Assembly (NCBI GenBank): GCA_902527245.1
Contig: CABZOI010000004.1
Coordinates: 1 to 64,000, forward strand
Length of the DNA stretch: 64,000 bases
DNA from: an uncultured SAR92 cluster bacterium
GTDB lineage: Bacteria > Pseudomonadota > Gammaproteobacteria > Pseudomonadales > Porticoccaceae
Direction of reading: 5' to 3'
Below are positions 47,153 to 55,488 of this stretch, piece after piece. The first letter of the stretch is position 1, and each line of letters opens with the position of its first letter. The translations under genes and the position numbers were made by a program. Under the pieces are notes generated by a model, which was not told the origin of the DNA, did no database searches, and saw only the letters and a list, made by a program, of their open reading frames with translations.

Positions 47153-47503
47153 ATGAGAATCAAAGCGAGTCTAATTATTTTTGCACTTTTGGTTGGAATG
47201 GGAACCACAGTAACGGCAGATGATCACAAAGAGCACAATAAAAAAATGATGGATAAAAAACATGATCACGCAAAAGAATTTTCAAAATATAACCTAGGTT
47301 ATTGGGATGCTAATGCTTGCAAGAGGACAAGTGATGGTGCGGGAGCGCTAATGGCAACGACCGGATATCTGCTTGATCAATCGAATAAGTTGAGAGAGGC
47401 CGGCAATGAATCCGAAGCGAATGATATGTTCGCAGCAGCAGAGAGAACATCCGCTATTGCCGCGAACGTCGCGTCAGCTTTTTCTGCATTTTGCAAACCT
47501 TGA
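47153..47503 (+). CDS. Small exported protein of unknown function, 116 residues
   Basis: An unusually strong ribosome binding site (AGGAGG) precedes the ATG. The signal peptide (about 1-22, ending near TVTA-DDHKE) is followed by a His/Lys/Asp-rich stretch (HKEHNKKMMDKKHDHAKEF) that could bind a metal, then an alanine-rich helical region with two cysteines (in NACKRTSD and the C-terminal FCKP) that could form a disulfide. No family is recognised. The serine hydrolase gene starts 12 bp after the stop, so the two are probably cotranscribed. Confidence 0.8.
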   Translation: MRIKASLIIFALLVGMGTTVTADDHKEHNKKMMDKKHDHAKEFSKYNLGYWDANACKRTSDGAGALMATTGYLLDQSNKLREAGNESEANDMFAAAERTSAIAANVASAFSAFCKP

Positions 47504-47515
47504 TTGGTGTGTCAA

Positions 47516-48910
47516 ATGAAAAAAATCTCGTTTCTCCCCTTTGTACTTTTTTTTTGGAGCTTTAATTTGTCATCGTTTCCATTAGATATTGAGAACCTTT
47601 CTCTGACAGATGCACAGACGGTAGGTTTGAAAGACTCAATGGGTTTGGAGCTGGATACTACGATTAGTAAACACATTGATGATGGAAAAATACAAGGTGC
47701 AGTCATTGCAGTAAGTCGCAACAACAAGCCAGTGTATTTTTCCGCCCATGGGTTAGCTGATGTGCCTAACAAAATACCGATGGAAAAAGACTCCATGTTT
47801 CAAATGTGGTCATCGACTAAACCTGTCCTCGGTGTCGCAGCAATGATTGCAATAGAAAAAGGATTATTTAAACCCGAGGATGAAGTCAGCAAATATCTGC
47901 CAAAATTTAAAGACATAGAAGTTGCTGTGCTTAATGATCCCAAAGACAAAGATATATCCCCGTTAGGGGTCTATGCGGAGATTGGTGGAGAAACTGGTTT
48001 TTTCACAAATCTGTACTGGAAAATTTGGTCTTGGTTCTATGATGGATACTACATTGGGTACATTCCAGAACATCGGTTAGTTAAGGCTGATAAACCATTG
48101 ACCATCCATCATTTACTTACCCACACGGCAGGACTTGGAACAAATGGACTCGGCCAAGCGAGCGCTTCCTGGAATGCAAAACTGTCCTCTGGAAAAGGGG
48201 GCGGGAAGCAGGAAGAAAACGCGTTTCTATATAATTTGACAATCGGATCATTGACAGACTTGATCTCAGCGGGGCCGCTCGACTTTCAACCAGGATCACG
48301 ATTTGCCTATAGTGGTTTCATGGGATTGGACGTTGTTGCTCACATCATTGAGATTACATCTGGGCAAACGTTTGATGAGTTCGTTCAAACTAATATTTTT
48401 GATCCGCTCGATATGAAAGATACATACTGGAATGTGCCCAGTGAAAAATTCGACCGAATTGTGAGCATAAGCGGTGGAGGCAAAGATGGGAGTAAACCCG
48501 CGGGAGAAACAAAATTCTTCTCAGGCTCAGTCGGCTTGATTAGTACTGCGAGAGATTATTTGCATTTTGAAAATATGTTACTCAATAAGGGTGAATTTCT
48601 AGGGACCCGAATATTATCAGAAGCGTCTGTAAAATTAATGTCAACAAATCAGTCAGGCGATTTATTTTCACAAACCGAAAAGGTCACAAAAGGCGCGGAG
48701 GGATTCGGTTATACTGTGTCTGTTACGCTCGATCCAGAGAAAGTCTCTCTAAAGCGAGGCACTGGCTCCTTTGGTTGGGCTGGTGCCGCGGGAACCATGT
48801 CGTGGACAGACCCTGAGAATGACATAAATGTCGTGATAATGGTGCAGCAACCCACGAAGGAATTTCCAGAGGATATTGCGAGAATCGTCTATAACGCGAT
48901 TATCAAGTAG
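47516..48910 (+). CDS. Serine hydrolase, beta-lactamase class C / EstB-like family, exported
   Basis: Penicillin-binding-protein-fold hydrolase, most likely an esterase or peptidase rather than a true beta-lactamase. The signal peptide (about 1-21) is followed by the SxxK nucleophile motif Ser99-Ser-Thr-Lys102 (FQMWSSTKPVLG), LLTHTAGLGTNG, a Tyr-Ser-Gly in place of the usual YxN (RFAYSGFMGLDV) and a C-terminal FGWAGAAGTMSW that stands where KTG or HxG motifs occur; this last form is common in EstB-type esterases. I take the ATG at 47516, which gives a good signal peptide and 464 residues. It follows the 116-residue exported protein by 12 bp. Confidence 0.9.
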   Translation: MKKISFLPFVLFFWSFNLSSFPLDIENLSLTDAQTVGLKDSMGLELDTTISKHIDDGKIQGAVIAVSRNNKPVYFSAHGLADVPNKIPMEKDSMFQMWSSTKPVLGVAAMIAIEKGLFKPEDEVSKYLPKFKDIEVAVLNDPKDKDISPLGVYAEIGGETGFFTNLYWKIWSWFYDGYYIGYIPEHRLVKADKPLTIHHLLTHTAGLGTNGLGQASASWNAKLSSGKGGGKQEENAFLYNLTIGSLTDLISAGPLDFQPGSRFAYSGFMGLDVVAHIIEITSGQTFDEFVQTNIFDPLDMKDTYWNVPSEKFDRIVSISGGGKDGSKPAGETKFFSGSVGLISTARDYLHFENMLLNKGEFLGTRILSEASVKLMSTNQSGDLFSQTEKVTKGAEGFGYTVSVTLDPEKVSLKRGTGSFGWAGAAGTMSWTDPENDINVVIMVQQPTKEFPEDIARIVYNAIIK

Positions 48911-48921
48911 TCGATTGAAAT

Positions 48922-50409
48922 CTAGTCTTGAATATTTTTAAATTCAGGACTTTTTAACCAGTGGGGTGGCGTCCTTTGCACGACCTCACGTAATGATTCC
49001 AAACTTCTCTTGAAGGCGCCTCTGTCACCGGTATCTTCGATCCAACCATCCAGAGCGTTACGCATAACTAGCAACTCATTGCGGTGGTCTCCATCTAAAG
49101 CTAGATTTATGGTCTCATTTGGATCATTTTGAAGGTCATATAACTCCTCTGGAGCTCTATCGCCAAATGGAGCTGCCTGAATTTTATTTAATAATCCGCT
49201 CTCATACATAGATCTTATCTTTGCAAAATAACCATATTTTGAGTCAGGGTAATCAATTGCCATCATTTCCCTATGACCATAATTAAAGAGTGGGCGATCT
49301 AACTTATAATTTCTGATGTAATGATAACGGTCACCCATCACTGATCTGACCCGGTCGATAACATTAGCACTTCGATCTAAAGCAGAGAAAACGAATTGTC
49401 TTTTGTAGTTTTCATCAAATACATTTTTTGTATCCATCGAGTTTGGAATGTTTTGATTAGTCAGCGCAAGGGACGTTCCGGTCACATCAATTAAACTCAC
49501 AAGATCTTCACGTATTGTTCCTGATTTAACCGATTTCGTATTGCCTGGCACTGAAATTATGAGTGGTACATGCAATCCTTCGCTGTAGCAAAATTCTTTG
49601 CTTCTGGGAAGATCAGAACCATGATCTGAAAACAAAAATATGATTGTCTTATCTCTTAAATTTTCTTTTTCCAGCCGATCAATTACCTTACCAACCTCAA
49701 TATCAGTTTGCATTAAACTATTCATATGCATCGAAATGTTATAGCGCATCTCAGGAATATCAGGATATTGAGGAGGGACGGTTACCTCAGATGGCTTTAC
49801 TGCAGGATAACCTGACTTGACTAAAAACTCCGACAACTGATCTCCTATATCTTTGCCTCCAGAGACCTTAATTTGCCCAAAAAAAGGTTTGTTGGATTTT
49901 ATATCTGACCAATCACCGGTTCCTTGTCCACCTTTGCCATATTTCGAATACTCATTTTCAACGTCAGTATCCATAATCGAGTACAGATCAGATTTTTTAT
50001 AGAAAAAATTATAATCATCTTTACCACTATTATATGTTTCATAACCAGCTTCCCTGAAGAGTTCCGGTACAGTCTTAAAATTTTCCGGTAAAAAGATTTG
50101 ATTGTCTGGCGTGCGGCTAGACCGGTGATCATGTGTCCCTAATCTTATCGCATGGGAACCTGTTATGATCGCTGATCGGCTTGGACTGCAAACAGGTGAT
50201 TCAGAATAAGCTCTTTTAAATAACACACCCTCTGAAGCAAGCTTGTCTATATTTGGCGTGGAAACTAATTTATTGCCATAGACCGAATGCCAAGGAGATT
50301 GATCATCGATAATAATCCATAGCACGTTGAATTTCTTACTACTTGCATCATTCGAACAGCTGGTTAGCAGCGTCGTCAGCAAAACAAAAAAAATAAACCG
50401 GCACTTCAT
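48922..50409 (-). CDS. Sulfatase, lipoprotein
   Basis: Second type I sulfatase, of a subtype distinct from the one at 45323. With the ATG at 50409 the product opens MKCRFIFFVLLTTLLTSC, a lipoprotein signal with lipobox Cys18; a longer frame reaches into the aldolase gene and spoils this signal, so I reject it. Metal-binding Asp35-Asp36 (VLWIIIDDQSPWHS) and the formylglycine signature CSPSR (Cys74) followed by SAIITGSHAIRLGTH are present, as is IFLFSDHGSDLP. Length is 495 residues. It is the last gene of the minus-strand arm of the accessory cluster, 13 bp after the aldolase, which suggests that a sulfated compound feeds the pathway. Confidence 0.92.
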   Translation of the reverse strand: MKCRFIFFVLLTTLLTSCSNDASSKKFNVLWIIIDDQSPWHSVYGNKLVSTPNIDKLASEGVLFKRAYSESPVCSPSRSAIITGSHAIRLGTHDHRSSRTPDNQIFLPENFKTVPELFREAGYETYNSGKDDYNFFYKKSDLYSIMDTDVENEYSKYGKGGQGTGDWSDIKSNKPFFGQIKVSGGKDIGDQLSEFLVKSGYPAVKPSEVTVPPQYPDIPEMRYNISMHMNSLMQTDIEVGKVIDRLEKENLRDKTIIFLFSDHGSDLPRSKEFCYSEGLHVPLIISVPGNTKSVKSGTIREDLVSLIDVTGTSLALTNQNIPNSMDTKNVFDENYKRQFVFSALDRSANVIDRVRSVMGDRYHYIRNYKLDRPLFNYGHREMMAIDYPDSKYGYFAKIRSMYESGLLNKIQAAPFGDRAPEELYDLQNDPNETINLALDGDHRNELLVMRNALDGWIEDTGDRGAFKRSLESLREVVQRTPPHWLKSPEFKNIQD

Positions 50410-50422
50410 TGAGTAACCATCC

Positions 50423-51070
50423 CTATATAAAGGAACTATATGCAACCTTTTTTGCTCGACCAAAAAATTCATCCCACTGCTCATCGGTCAAATAATCGGG
50501 CTCTCCCAAAGTTCGCGATAACACATAGTGTTTGCAAATGATTTCAAGTCGCTCAGCATGATCAATTGCAACTTTAAAATTTGCACCTCTACAAATCATT
50601 CCGTGATTCCCTAAAAGACACGCCGCTTGATCGGTCAATGCAGCAGCGGCATTGTCACCTAACTCTTGCGTTCCAAATGTAGCATAAGGTACACAAGGAA
50701 CATGGGTGTTACCAAATAAACCAACCATGTAATGAAATCCTGGGAGAGGTAGATTATGACAAGCAAGCGCTACGCAATAATCTGAATGAGTATGAACAAC
50801 AGCGTTGGCAGATTCCTGTTTTTTATATATTGATAGGTGCATTCGCCACTCTGAGGAAGGTTTAATGTCGCCACAAAACTCACCGTCTCCATTGACGTAA
50901 ACAACGCGATCTGATGAGATATTATCAGAATCAGCTCCAGAGCAGGAGATAAGCATTCCATCGCCAAAACGACAGCTTACATTCCCACTGGCTTGTCTCA
51001 TAAGACCTCGTCTATCAACAGTTAGATAAGCATCAACTAAATCTTTCCTTAATTTATCTTCACCTTCCAT
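50423..51070 (-). CDS. Class II aldolase, L-fuculose-1-phosphate aldolase-like
   Basis: Zinc-dependent aldolase or decarboxylase of the AraD/FucA family. Alignment from memory with E. coli FucA is close: RRGLMRQASGNVS, KPSSEWRMHLSIY (catalytic Glu74), VVHTHSDYC (His93 and His95 zinc ligands), PCVPYATFGTQEL and LLGNHGM (third zinc His near 155). Length is 215 residues, the same as FucA. The retained glutamate supports aldolase rather than epimerase chemistry, but the exact substrate cannot be read from the sequence: no fucose kinase or isomerase gene is in the window. It follows the PhyH gene by 11 bp and precedes the sulfatase. Confidence 0.9.
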   Translation of the reverse strand: MEGEDKLRKDLVDAYLTVDRRGLMRQASGNVSCRFGDGMLISCSGADSDNISSDRVVYVNGDGEFCGDIKPSSEWRMHLSIYKKQESANAVVHTHSDYCVALACHNLPLPGFHYMVGLFGNTHVPCVPYATFGTQELGDNAAAALTDQAACLLGNHGMICRGANFKVAIDHAERLEIICKHYVLSRTLGEPDYLTDEQWDEFFGRAKKVAYSSFI

Positions 51071-51081
51071 AACTTCCCCTT

Positions 51082-51717
51082 TTAAATTTTTTTACTGAAA
51101 TAAAAATATGAAACAGCCCTTCTTGGAAACTCGCTGAGATTGCCCTCAGACCAGTGCACAATCCGCGCATCATGAATGACCGCATCGCCGGGTTCTAATT
51201 CTGCAAATACCGCTTCGCTCGAGTTTTTATCCACCCCAGGTATTGGAATCTTATCTTGATATATTTTTTTGTGCGAACCTCTTAGGTAGGATAAACACCC
51301 ATTTGCTCGCGTAGCTCTGTCGATCGAGAGCCAAATTGTCGCTCCTAATTTTTCTCGTTTATCTGGACCAAAAAGATCTGTGTGCGGCTCAATACCGACC
51401 TGATCTCCTATCGGTCGATCAAACCATGCAACAGATGCACCAACCGGGTCACATCCCATTAGGTGGCCAATAACTGGTATATGAGGGCCTTCATCGAGCT
51501 GATCCTTAAACCAAGAATCATATCGATTCAAAGATTTCAAAACATGATGATATTTATCTTTAAAATCAACATCCTTCATCAAACGACTTGCTACTTCTGA
51601 TGCTTTCTCTTTCAATGTAGTAAGCTGATCATGACTTAAATAATTTTTTAAAATTACAAAGCCATCCTCATCATATCTTTTTTTTATTTCATTTAAACTT
51701 TGTTTGTCCATCTCCAT
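51082..51717 (-). CDS. Phytanoyl-CoA dioxygenase (PhyH) family protein
   Basis: Predicted Fe(II)/2-oxoglutarate-dependent oxygenase. The metal triad is complete: His112 and Asp114 in IEPHTDLFG and His188 in ARIVHWSEGN, with Arg199/Arg200 as the 2-oxoglutarate-binding arginine. The N-terminal YDEDGFVILKNYLS is also typical of PhyH. Length is 211 residues. It lies between the transposase-like protein and the aldolase, in the same direction with short gaps (38 and 11 bp). In this setting it could hydroxylate a small carbon substrate, perhaps removing a substituent, but the substrate is unknown. Confidence 0.9.
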   Translation of the reverse strand: MEMDKQSLNEIKKRYDEDGFVILKNYLSHDQLTTLKEKASEVASRLMKDVDFKDKYHHVLKSLNRYDSWFKDQLDEGPHIPVIGHLMGCDPVGASVAWFDRPIGDQVGIEPHTDLFGPDKREKLGATIWLSIDRATRANGCLSYLRGSHKKIYQDKIPIPGVDKNSSEAVFAELEPGDAVIHDARIVHWSEGNLSEFPRRAVSYFYFSKKI

Positions 51718-51755
51718 TTTTTTCAGTTAATTAAGTAGTATCTGACATATCTTTT

Positions 51756-52973
51756 TTAAGTTTTATCAATCCCATCGGGTCTGTAATAAGTTCTCTCAAG
51801 ATTTCCCTCATGTGGGGTTGTGGAGAATAACGATATCTCTTTAAGCGAGTTAATGCCAACCAACATTTCATAGAACATTACCGTTTGCACTAACATTACG
51901 AGCAAATTTAATCGAGAAAACTTGAGTACTCTAAAGCCAGATAAATCGAACTCATTTTTGTAATGGCGATGTGTTAACACCACATCGTTTTTTGACATAA
52001 GTGACTCTACTAATCCCATGAGGTTTTTTCTTGATTTCAAATTGTTAACAGTGGTTAAAACTGGAATTGATAATTCTCCAACGAATCTATTTTTCGTCTT
52101 TAGCGTTATAAGTTGCAACTTTCTCCCAGTTTCTTTCAAATTAACCTTGAAGGCTCCAGCATGAACAAAAAGATCCATATCTACACTATAAAGATTGCTT
52201 TCACTCGGAGGATTACTTTGAATTCTTGGAATAAGCTTATACATCATTTTGCCAAATCTTGTATCTAATTTTTCTGCTAAATCTGATGCAGAATATTGAT
52301 GACCTTCGTATTCAATTTTAGAATTAACGTTGTTTGCCAGTGATATAAAATCAAAATCAGACTCCAAAATTATTTGGGTTGTTACTTCCGGTGAAAGACT
52401 TAAATCATCGAGATAACAAATGCCTTTATTATTGGTATGTTTAAGAACGACTTTAATCGTTTTTAATACTTCCTTCGCATCATCCTCATAGTCAGGGACT
52501 TGATCTGACCAGACTCTCGTGAAAATAGGGTAATAAACATCAGATTGATAGTCACTTGCTAAAATCTCACAAACTTTAAATCCCAAGCATTGATGCTCCT
52601 CCTCACTACCAGATAGATATTGAATTTTCGAAGCGTATTTTTTATTGAGTTCATGCATAGTCACAATAAGTCGTGTATCAGACTTGACATGGGAAGCACC
52701 TCGGGAAAGGACCGCGCTTGAAAATGCAGAAAGAATTTCTTCATCGTCAAGGTTCCTTGATAATCTTTTATGAGTTGCATGCAAACGAATGCTCTCACTG
52801 AGACCGCGTGCAATTGTAGTTAAATTAACTGATCGAGTTTTTTGAATGCCATCAAGCATATCAGCCAAGAACTTATATCCTACTTTCCCAACTGAACCAT
52901 CCATATAATCCTTATGAATACAATCGAAGAAATCTCTAATGGTTTCTGGATTTGGATCGCTTTGGTTCTCCAT
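51756..52973 (-). CDS. DDE-transposase-like protein with degenerate active site (IS4-type), intact frame
   Basis: I recognise the layout of an IS4-group DDE transposase. With the ATG at 52973 (405 residues), a helical N-terminal part (about 27-76) has FLADMLDGIQKTRSVNLTTIA and KRLSRNL; the RNase-H-like core has LNKKYASKIQYLSGS (about 109-123), a GFKV...YYPIFTRVWS strand set (about 130-156), GICYLDDLSL (about 184-193) and a C-terminal NEFDLSGFRVLKFSRL (about 340-355). The usual first catalytic Asp position, in the LxxDxTD motif before KYA, appears to be Thr105 and the DRGxD motif reads Asp189-Asp-Leu. The last glutamate, normally in an RWxIEE segment, seems replaced by valine. No terminal inverted repeats were seen nearby. 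It abuts the 207-residue protein, so a domesticated role is possible. A TTG two codons upstream is an alternative start. Confidence 0.65.
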   Translation of the reverse strand: MENQSDPNPETIRDFFDCIHKDYMDGSVGKVGYKFLADMLDGIQKTRSVNLTTIARGLSESIRLHATHKRLSRNLDDEEILSAFSSAVLSRGASHVKSDTRLIVTMHELNKKYASKIQYLSGSEEEHQCLGFKVCEILASDYQSDVYYPIFTRVWSDQVPDYEDDAKEVLKTIKVVLKHTNNKGICYLDDLSLSPEVTTQIILESDFDFISLANNVNSKIEYEGHQYSASDLAEKLDTRFGKMMYKLIPRIQSNPPSESNLYSVDMDLFVHAGAFKVNLKETGRKLQLITLKTKNRFVGELSIPVLTTVNNLKSRKNLMGLVESLMSKNDVVLTHRHYKNEFDLSGFRVLKFSRLNLLVMLVQTVMFYEMLVGINSLKEISLFSTTPHEGNLERTYYRPDGIDKT

Positions 52974-52979
52974 ACTCAA

Positions 52980-53603
52980 TTAGATATCACAAAGTTTGAT
53001 AAATTTTGACTTTTGCTCTTCTGACATTTTCTTAAAATCAGGCACTCCCATCTCTGTAACGGGCATTCCTGCGAATTCTGGTGAAACCATTTGAGACTTT
53101 GCAGCAATATTGTGCAACCCTGCTCCCTCCTCAACTCCATGGCTCAAAGCATCAATTATCGGCTGTGGCCAATAGGAGCTCGCGATACCTCCCAAATCGG
53201 GAGAATATCCAAGATAATTTTCCATATCTTGCTTAAGAATTTTTTCCTCCTCACTTCTCTGCTTTTGACCCTCGAATCCATATAGAGTCCGAGACTGATT
53301 ACATATATACCCCCATCTCATCTTTACATGAAATCCTGGCAGATCAGTGCAATCTGCAGTGATTTCAGTGCCCCCAGAAATTTTTCCTTTATTTACCATA
53401 AAAAAATAACCGGACTGTTGATAATCATCAGTAAGCAGTCGCTCAGGTGGTGATGAATAAATTTCACTGAAAGCCCAAACTAAATCAGGTGGAAAATCGG
53501 CAGATTCAAGTATTTTAACACCGAATTCAGCGCATGCTTTACTCCACTCTCTCGATCCAAATTCTCCTACCTCTTTAATCGTATTTATATCAATGTTTAA
53601 CAC
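52980..53603 (-). CDS. Unrecognised protein, 207 residues, first gene of the minus-strand arm
   Basis: A soluble protein without signal peptide or membrane segment; I cannot assign a family. Visible features: an N-terminal helical part with REWSKACAEFGVKILE, a strand-like block YFFMVNKGKISGGTEITADC, then LPGFHVKMRWGYICNQSRTLYG (about 88-110), a charged helix (EGQKQRSEEEKILKQDMENYL) and a C-terminal VPDFKKMSEEQKSKFIKLCDI. Three cysteines and several tryptophans occur but no known metal or nucleotide motif. It is divergent from the ADP-ribosylglycohydrolase gene over 224 bp and is followed after 6 bp by the transposase-like gene, so the two are likely cotranscribed and may act together. Confidence 0.8.
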   Translation of the reverse strand: MLNIDINTIKEVGEFGSREWSKACAEFGVKILESADFPPDLVWAFSEIYSSPPERLLTDDYQQSGYFFMVNKGKISGGTEITADCTDLPGFHVKMRWGYICNQSRTLYGFEGQKQRSEEEKILKQDMENYLGYSPDLGGIASSYWPQPIIDALSHGVEEGAGLHNIAAKSQMVSPEFAGMPVTEMGVPDFKKMSEEQKSKFIKLCDI

Positions 53604-53690
53604 GTTTATCCCCCAAAAAAACTTATTTGTATATCAGCATAGTATTGTAAATATTGCTTACAGGACAAATATAGCAGATTATATATGTTA

Positions 53691-53802
53691 ATTAATTCAC
53701 CCATATTTATCCTATTAAATCACTTGAAATAGCACACTCTCGCGAGCCATACTTCTAGAAATAGACTTTTGGGTGAACTAATTGAAAAATAGGTTGAACT
53801 AA
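53691..53802. promoter_or_regulatory. Three copies of a GGTGAACTAA-like motif in the divergent intergenic region
   Basis: GGGTGAACTAAT at 53771-53782 and GGTTGAACTAAAT at 53792-53804 are direct repeats about 20 bp apart, that is two helical turns. A third copy lies inverted at 53691-53702 (ATTAATTCACCC), differing from the exact reverse complement of the first at one base. The spacing and orientation suggest binding of a multimeric regulator controlling both arms of the cluster. No regulator gene is encoded in the cluster. Confidence 0.5.
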
Positions 53803-53851
53803 ATATCAGACGTTTTAATCTTTAATAGTGGAAATTAACAAAGTGGTTATT

Positions 53852-55477
53852 ATGGCAAAAGTCTCGTCTCTCGAAAGAAAACTTATAAAATCCGAACTCA
53901 AACAACGTTCTGAAGAAGGTTGCGATACCCATGAAATATCGGAGCGAGTGACCACTGCACTTCTGAGGAGAGACAACAATGAGGAGCTTCATGAACTCTA
54001 TGAAGAATTAATGGCATTGCCAATCGATGAAGGTTTCCCTTATGTCGAGCCATCCACTCTTGAGGAGATAAAAGCAGAGAGACCTGACGGGAAAAGAGAT
54101 CTTGAATTGAAATGGGACAAAGATCGAATCTACGAGCAAATACTTGGTGCATGGCTGGGTAGAGCCGCTGGATGTCTCCTTGGGAAACCGGTAGAGGGTT
54201 GGCCGAAGGCACGAATCGATAAATATCTCAAAGATAAGAAAATTGAAATTCTTGATGACTATCTTCCCTTCGATGAAAAAATTCTTCCGGGAGTACATAA
54301 AGTATCCACGAAGGGAAATATAAAGTTCATGCCTCGGGATGATGATATGGATTATGTGATTATCGGCCTTTTGGCACTCGAGAATAGAGGAATAAAAACT
54401 TCACCTAGAACAATTGCACACACATGGGTCGATAGACTTCCCTTTAATCTTGTGTATACCGCAGAGGAATGCGCATACCGAAATTTTACGAACTCAATTT
54501 GGCCACCCATGTCCGCGACTTATCGAAATCCATTTAGGGAGTGGATTGGAGCACAAATAAGGGCAGATATCTTTGGATATGTTACTCCTGGCTTACCAGA
54601 AATAGGCGCAAAGCTTGCATTCAATGACGCATCCATCTCACATGATAAAAATGGTATTTATGGAGAGATGTTTGTTGCGGCGATGCTTTCAGCTGCTTTT
54701 AAGCTTGAAAGCGTGAAAGATATTATCAATGCTGGCCTCTCTGAAATACCCAAAAACTGCAGGCTATCCGAAGCGGTAAGGGATACTATGCATTGGTGCG
54801 AAACCTTACCAAGCTGGGAGCTTGTATGGGAAAAAATAAATGAGAGTGTTGGCCATTACCACGGTGTGCACACCATAAACAATGCAGCGCTGATCGTGAT
54901 GGGTTTATATTTTGGCGAAAACGATTTTGAGAAAGGTATTGTATGCACTGTTCGAGGAGGTTGGGATACAGACTGCACAGGCGCGACGGTTGGCTCTATT
55001 CTTGGATTACGTCTTGGAGCAAAAAATCTTCCCTCAAAGTGGATTTCACCCCTCAATGATCGTCTCAAGTCAGTAGTCCGTGATGAGAATGATAATAAGA
55101 TTTCTGATTTAGCTAAAAGAACATTAGCTGTCGCGGAGACAATTATGGAGCAAAAAGATCATCAAGCGTCGGGTCTCAAGGAGAAAAATACTACTTCAGT
55201 CAATGCCTCGTTCGGAACTTGGGAGCTCGAGACAGGCTGGGGACATCAAATCTTGTGTTTTGAAAAAGGCGAGATTGATTTTTTGAATGATGGATATGAT
55301 CCTTATCCGATAGTGTCGAGTTCATATAATAATCCCGAATTAAAGTTTTCATTTAGTATCGATAAGGGTGGCTGGGATTTTGAAATTGATTTCGAGGGCA
55401 CGATTGACGGGGATGAGCTAGAGGGCGTTTTTCATATGATGGACACACCCGTAAAAGGACACAAAATTTCTAAATAA
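53852..55477 (+). CDS. ADP-ribosylglycohydrolase-family protein with extra C-terminal domain
   Basis: The central part carries the ADP-ribosylglycohydrolase fold: GAWLGRAAGCLLGKPVE (about 99-115), metal-binding PRDDDMDY (about 162-168) and GGWDTDCTGA (about 369-378), so both Asp clusters that hold the two magnesium ions are intact. A charged N-terminal helix region (about 1-90) and a C-terminal beta-rich region (about 440-541, with GTWELETGWG and FEGTIDGDELEGVF) flank it; the latter looks like a small antiparallel-sheet domain. Family members can remove ADP-ribose or act on other N- or O-glycosides. Start is taken as the ATG at 53852; a GTG eight codons earlier is possible. First gene of the plus-strand arm, 11 bp before the dehydratase. 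Confidence 0.85.
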   Translation: MAKVSSLERKLIKSELKQRSEEGCDTHEISERVTTALLRRDNNEELHELYEELMALPIDEGFPYVEPSTLEEIKAERPDGKRDLELKWDKDRIYEQILGAWLGRAAGCLLGKPVEGWPKARIDKYLKDKKIEILDDYLPFDEKILPGVHKVSTKGNIKFMPRDDDMDYVIIGLLALENRGIKTSPRTIAHTWVDRLPFNLVYTAEECAYRNFTNSIWPPMSATYRNPFREWIGAQIRADIFGYVTPGLPEIGAKLAFNDASISHDKNGIYGEMFVAAMLSAAFKLESVKDIINAGLSEIPKNCRLSEAVRDTMHWCETLPSWELVWEKINESVGHYHGVHTINNAALIVMGLYFGENDFEKGIVCTVRGGWDTDCTGATVGSILGLRLGAKNLPSKWISPLNDRLKSVVRDENDNKISDLAKRTLAVAETIMEQKDHQASGLKEKNTTSVNASFGTWELETGWGHQILCFEKGEIDFLNDGYDPYPIVSSSYNNPELKFSFSIDKGGWDFEIDFEGTIDGDELEGVFHMMDTPVKGHKISK

Positions 55478-55488
55478 AGAGCTATGAT

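Noticed and set aside
50410-50484. Upstream extension of the second sulfatase, starting 25 codons before the chosen ATG
   Set aside because: It would run into the aldolase gene and bury the lipoprotein signal peptide; the later ATG gives a normal lipobox.
51756-53603. A complete insertion sequence around the transposase-like gene
   Set aside because: I found no terminal inverted repeats or target-site duplications next to it, and the expected catalytic residues appear to be missing, so a mobile element is not supported.
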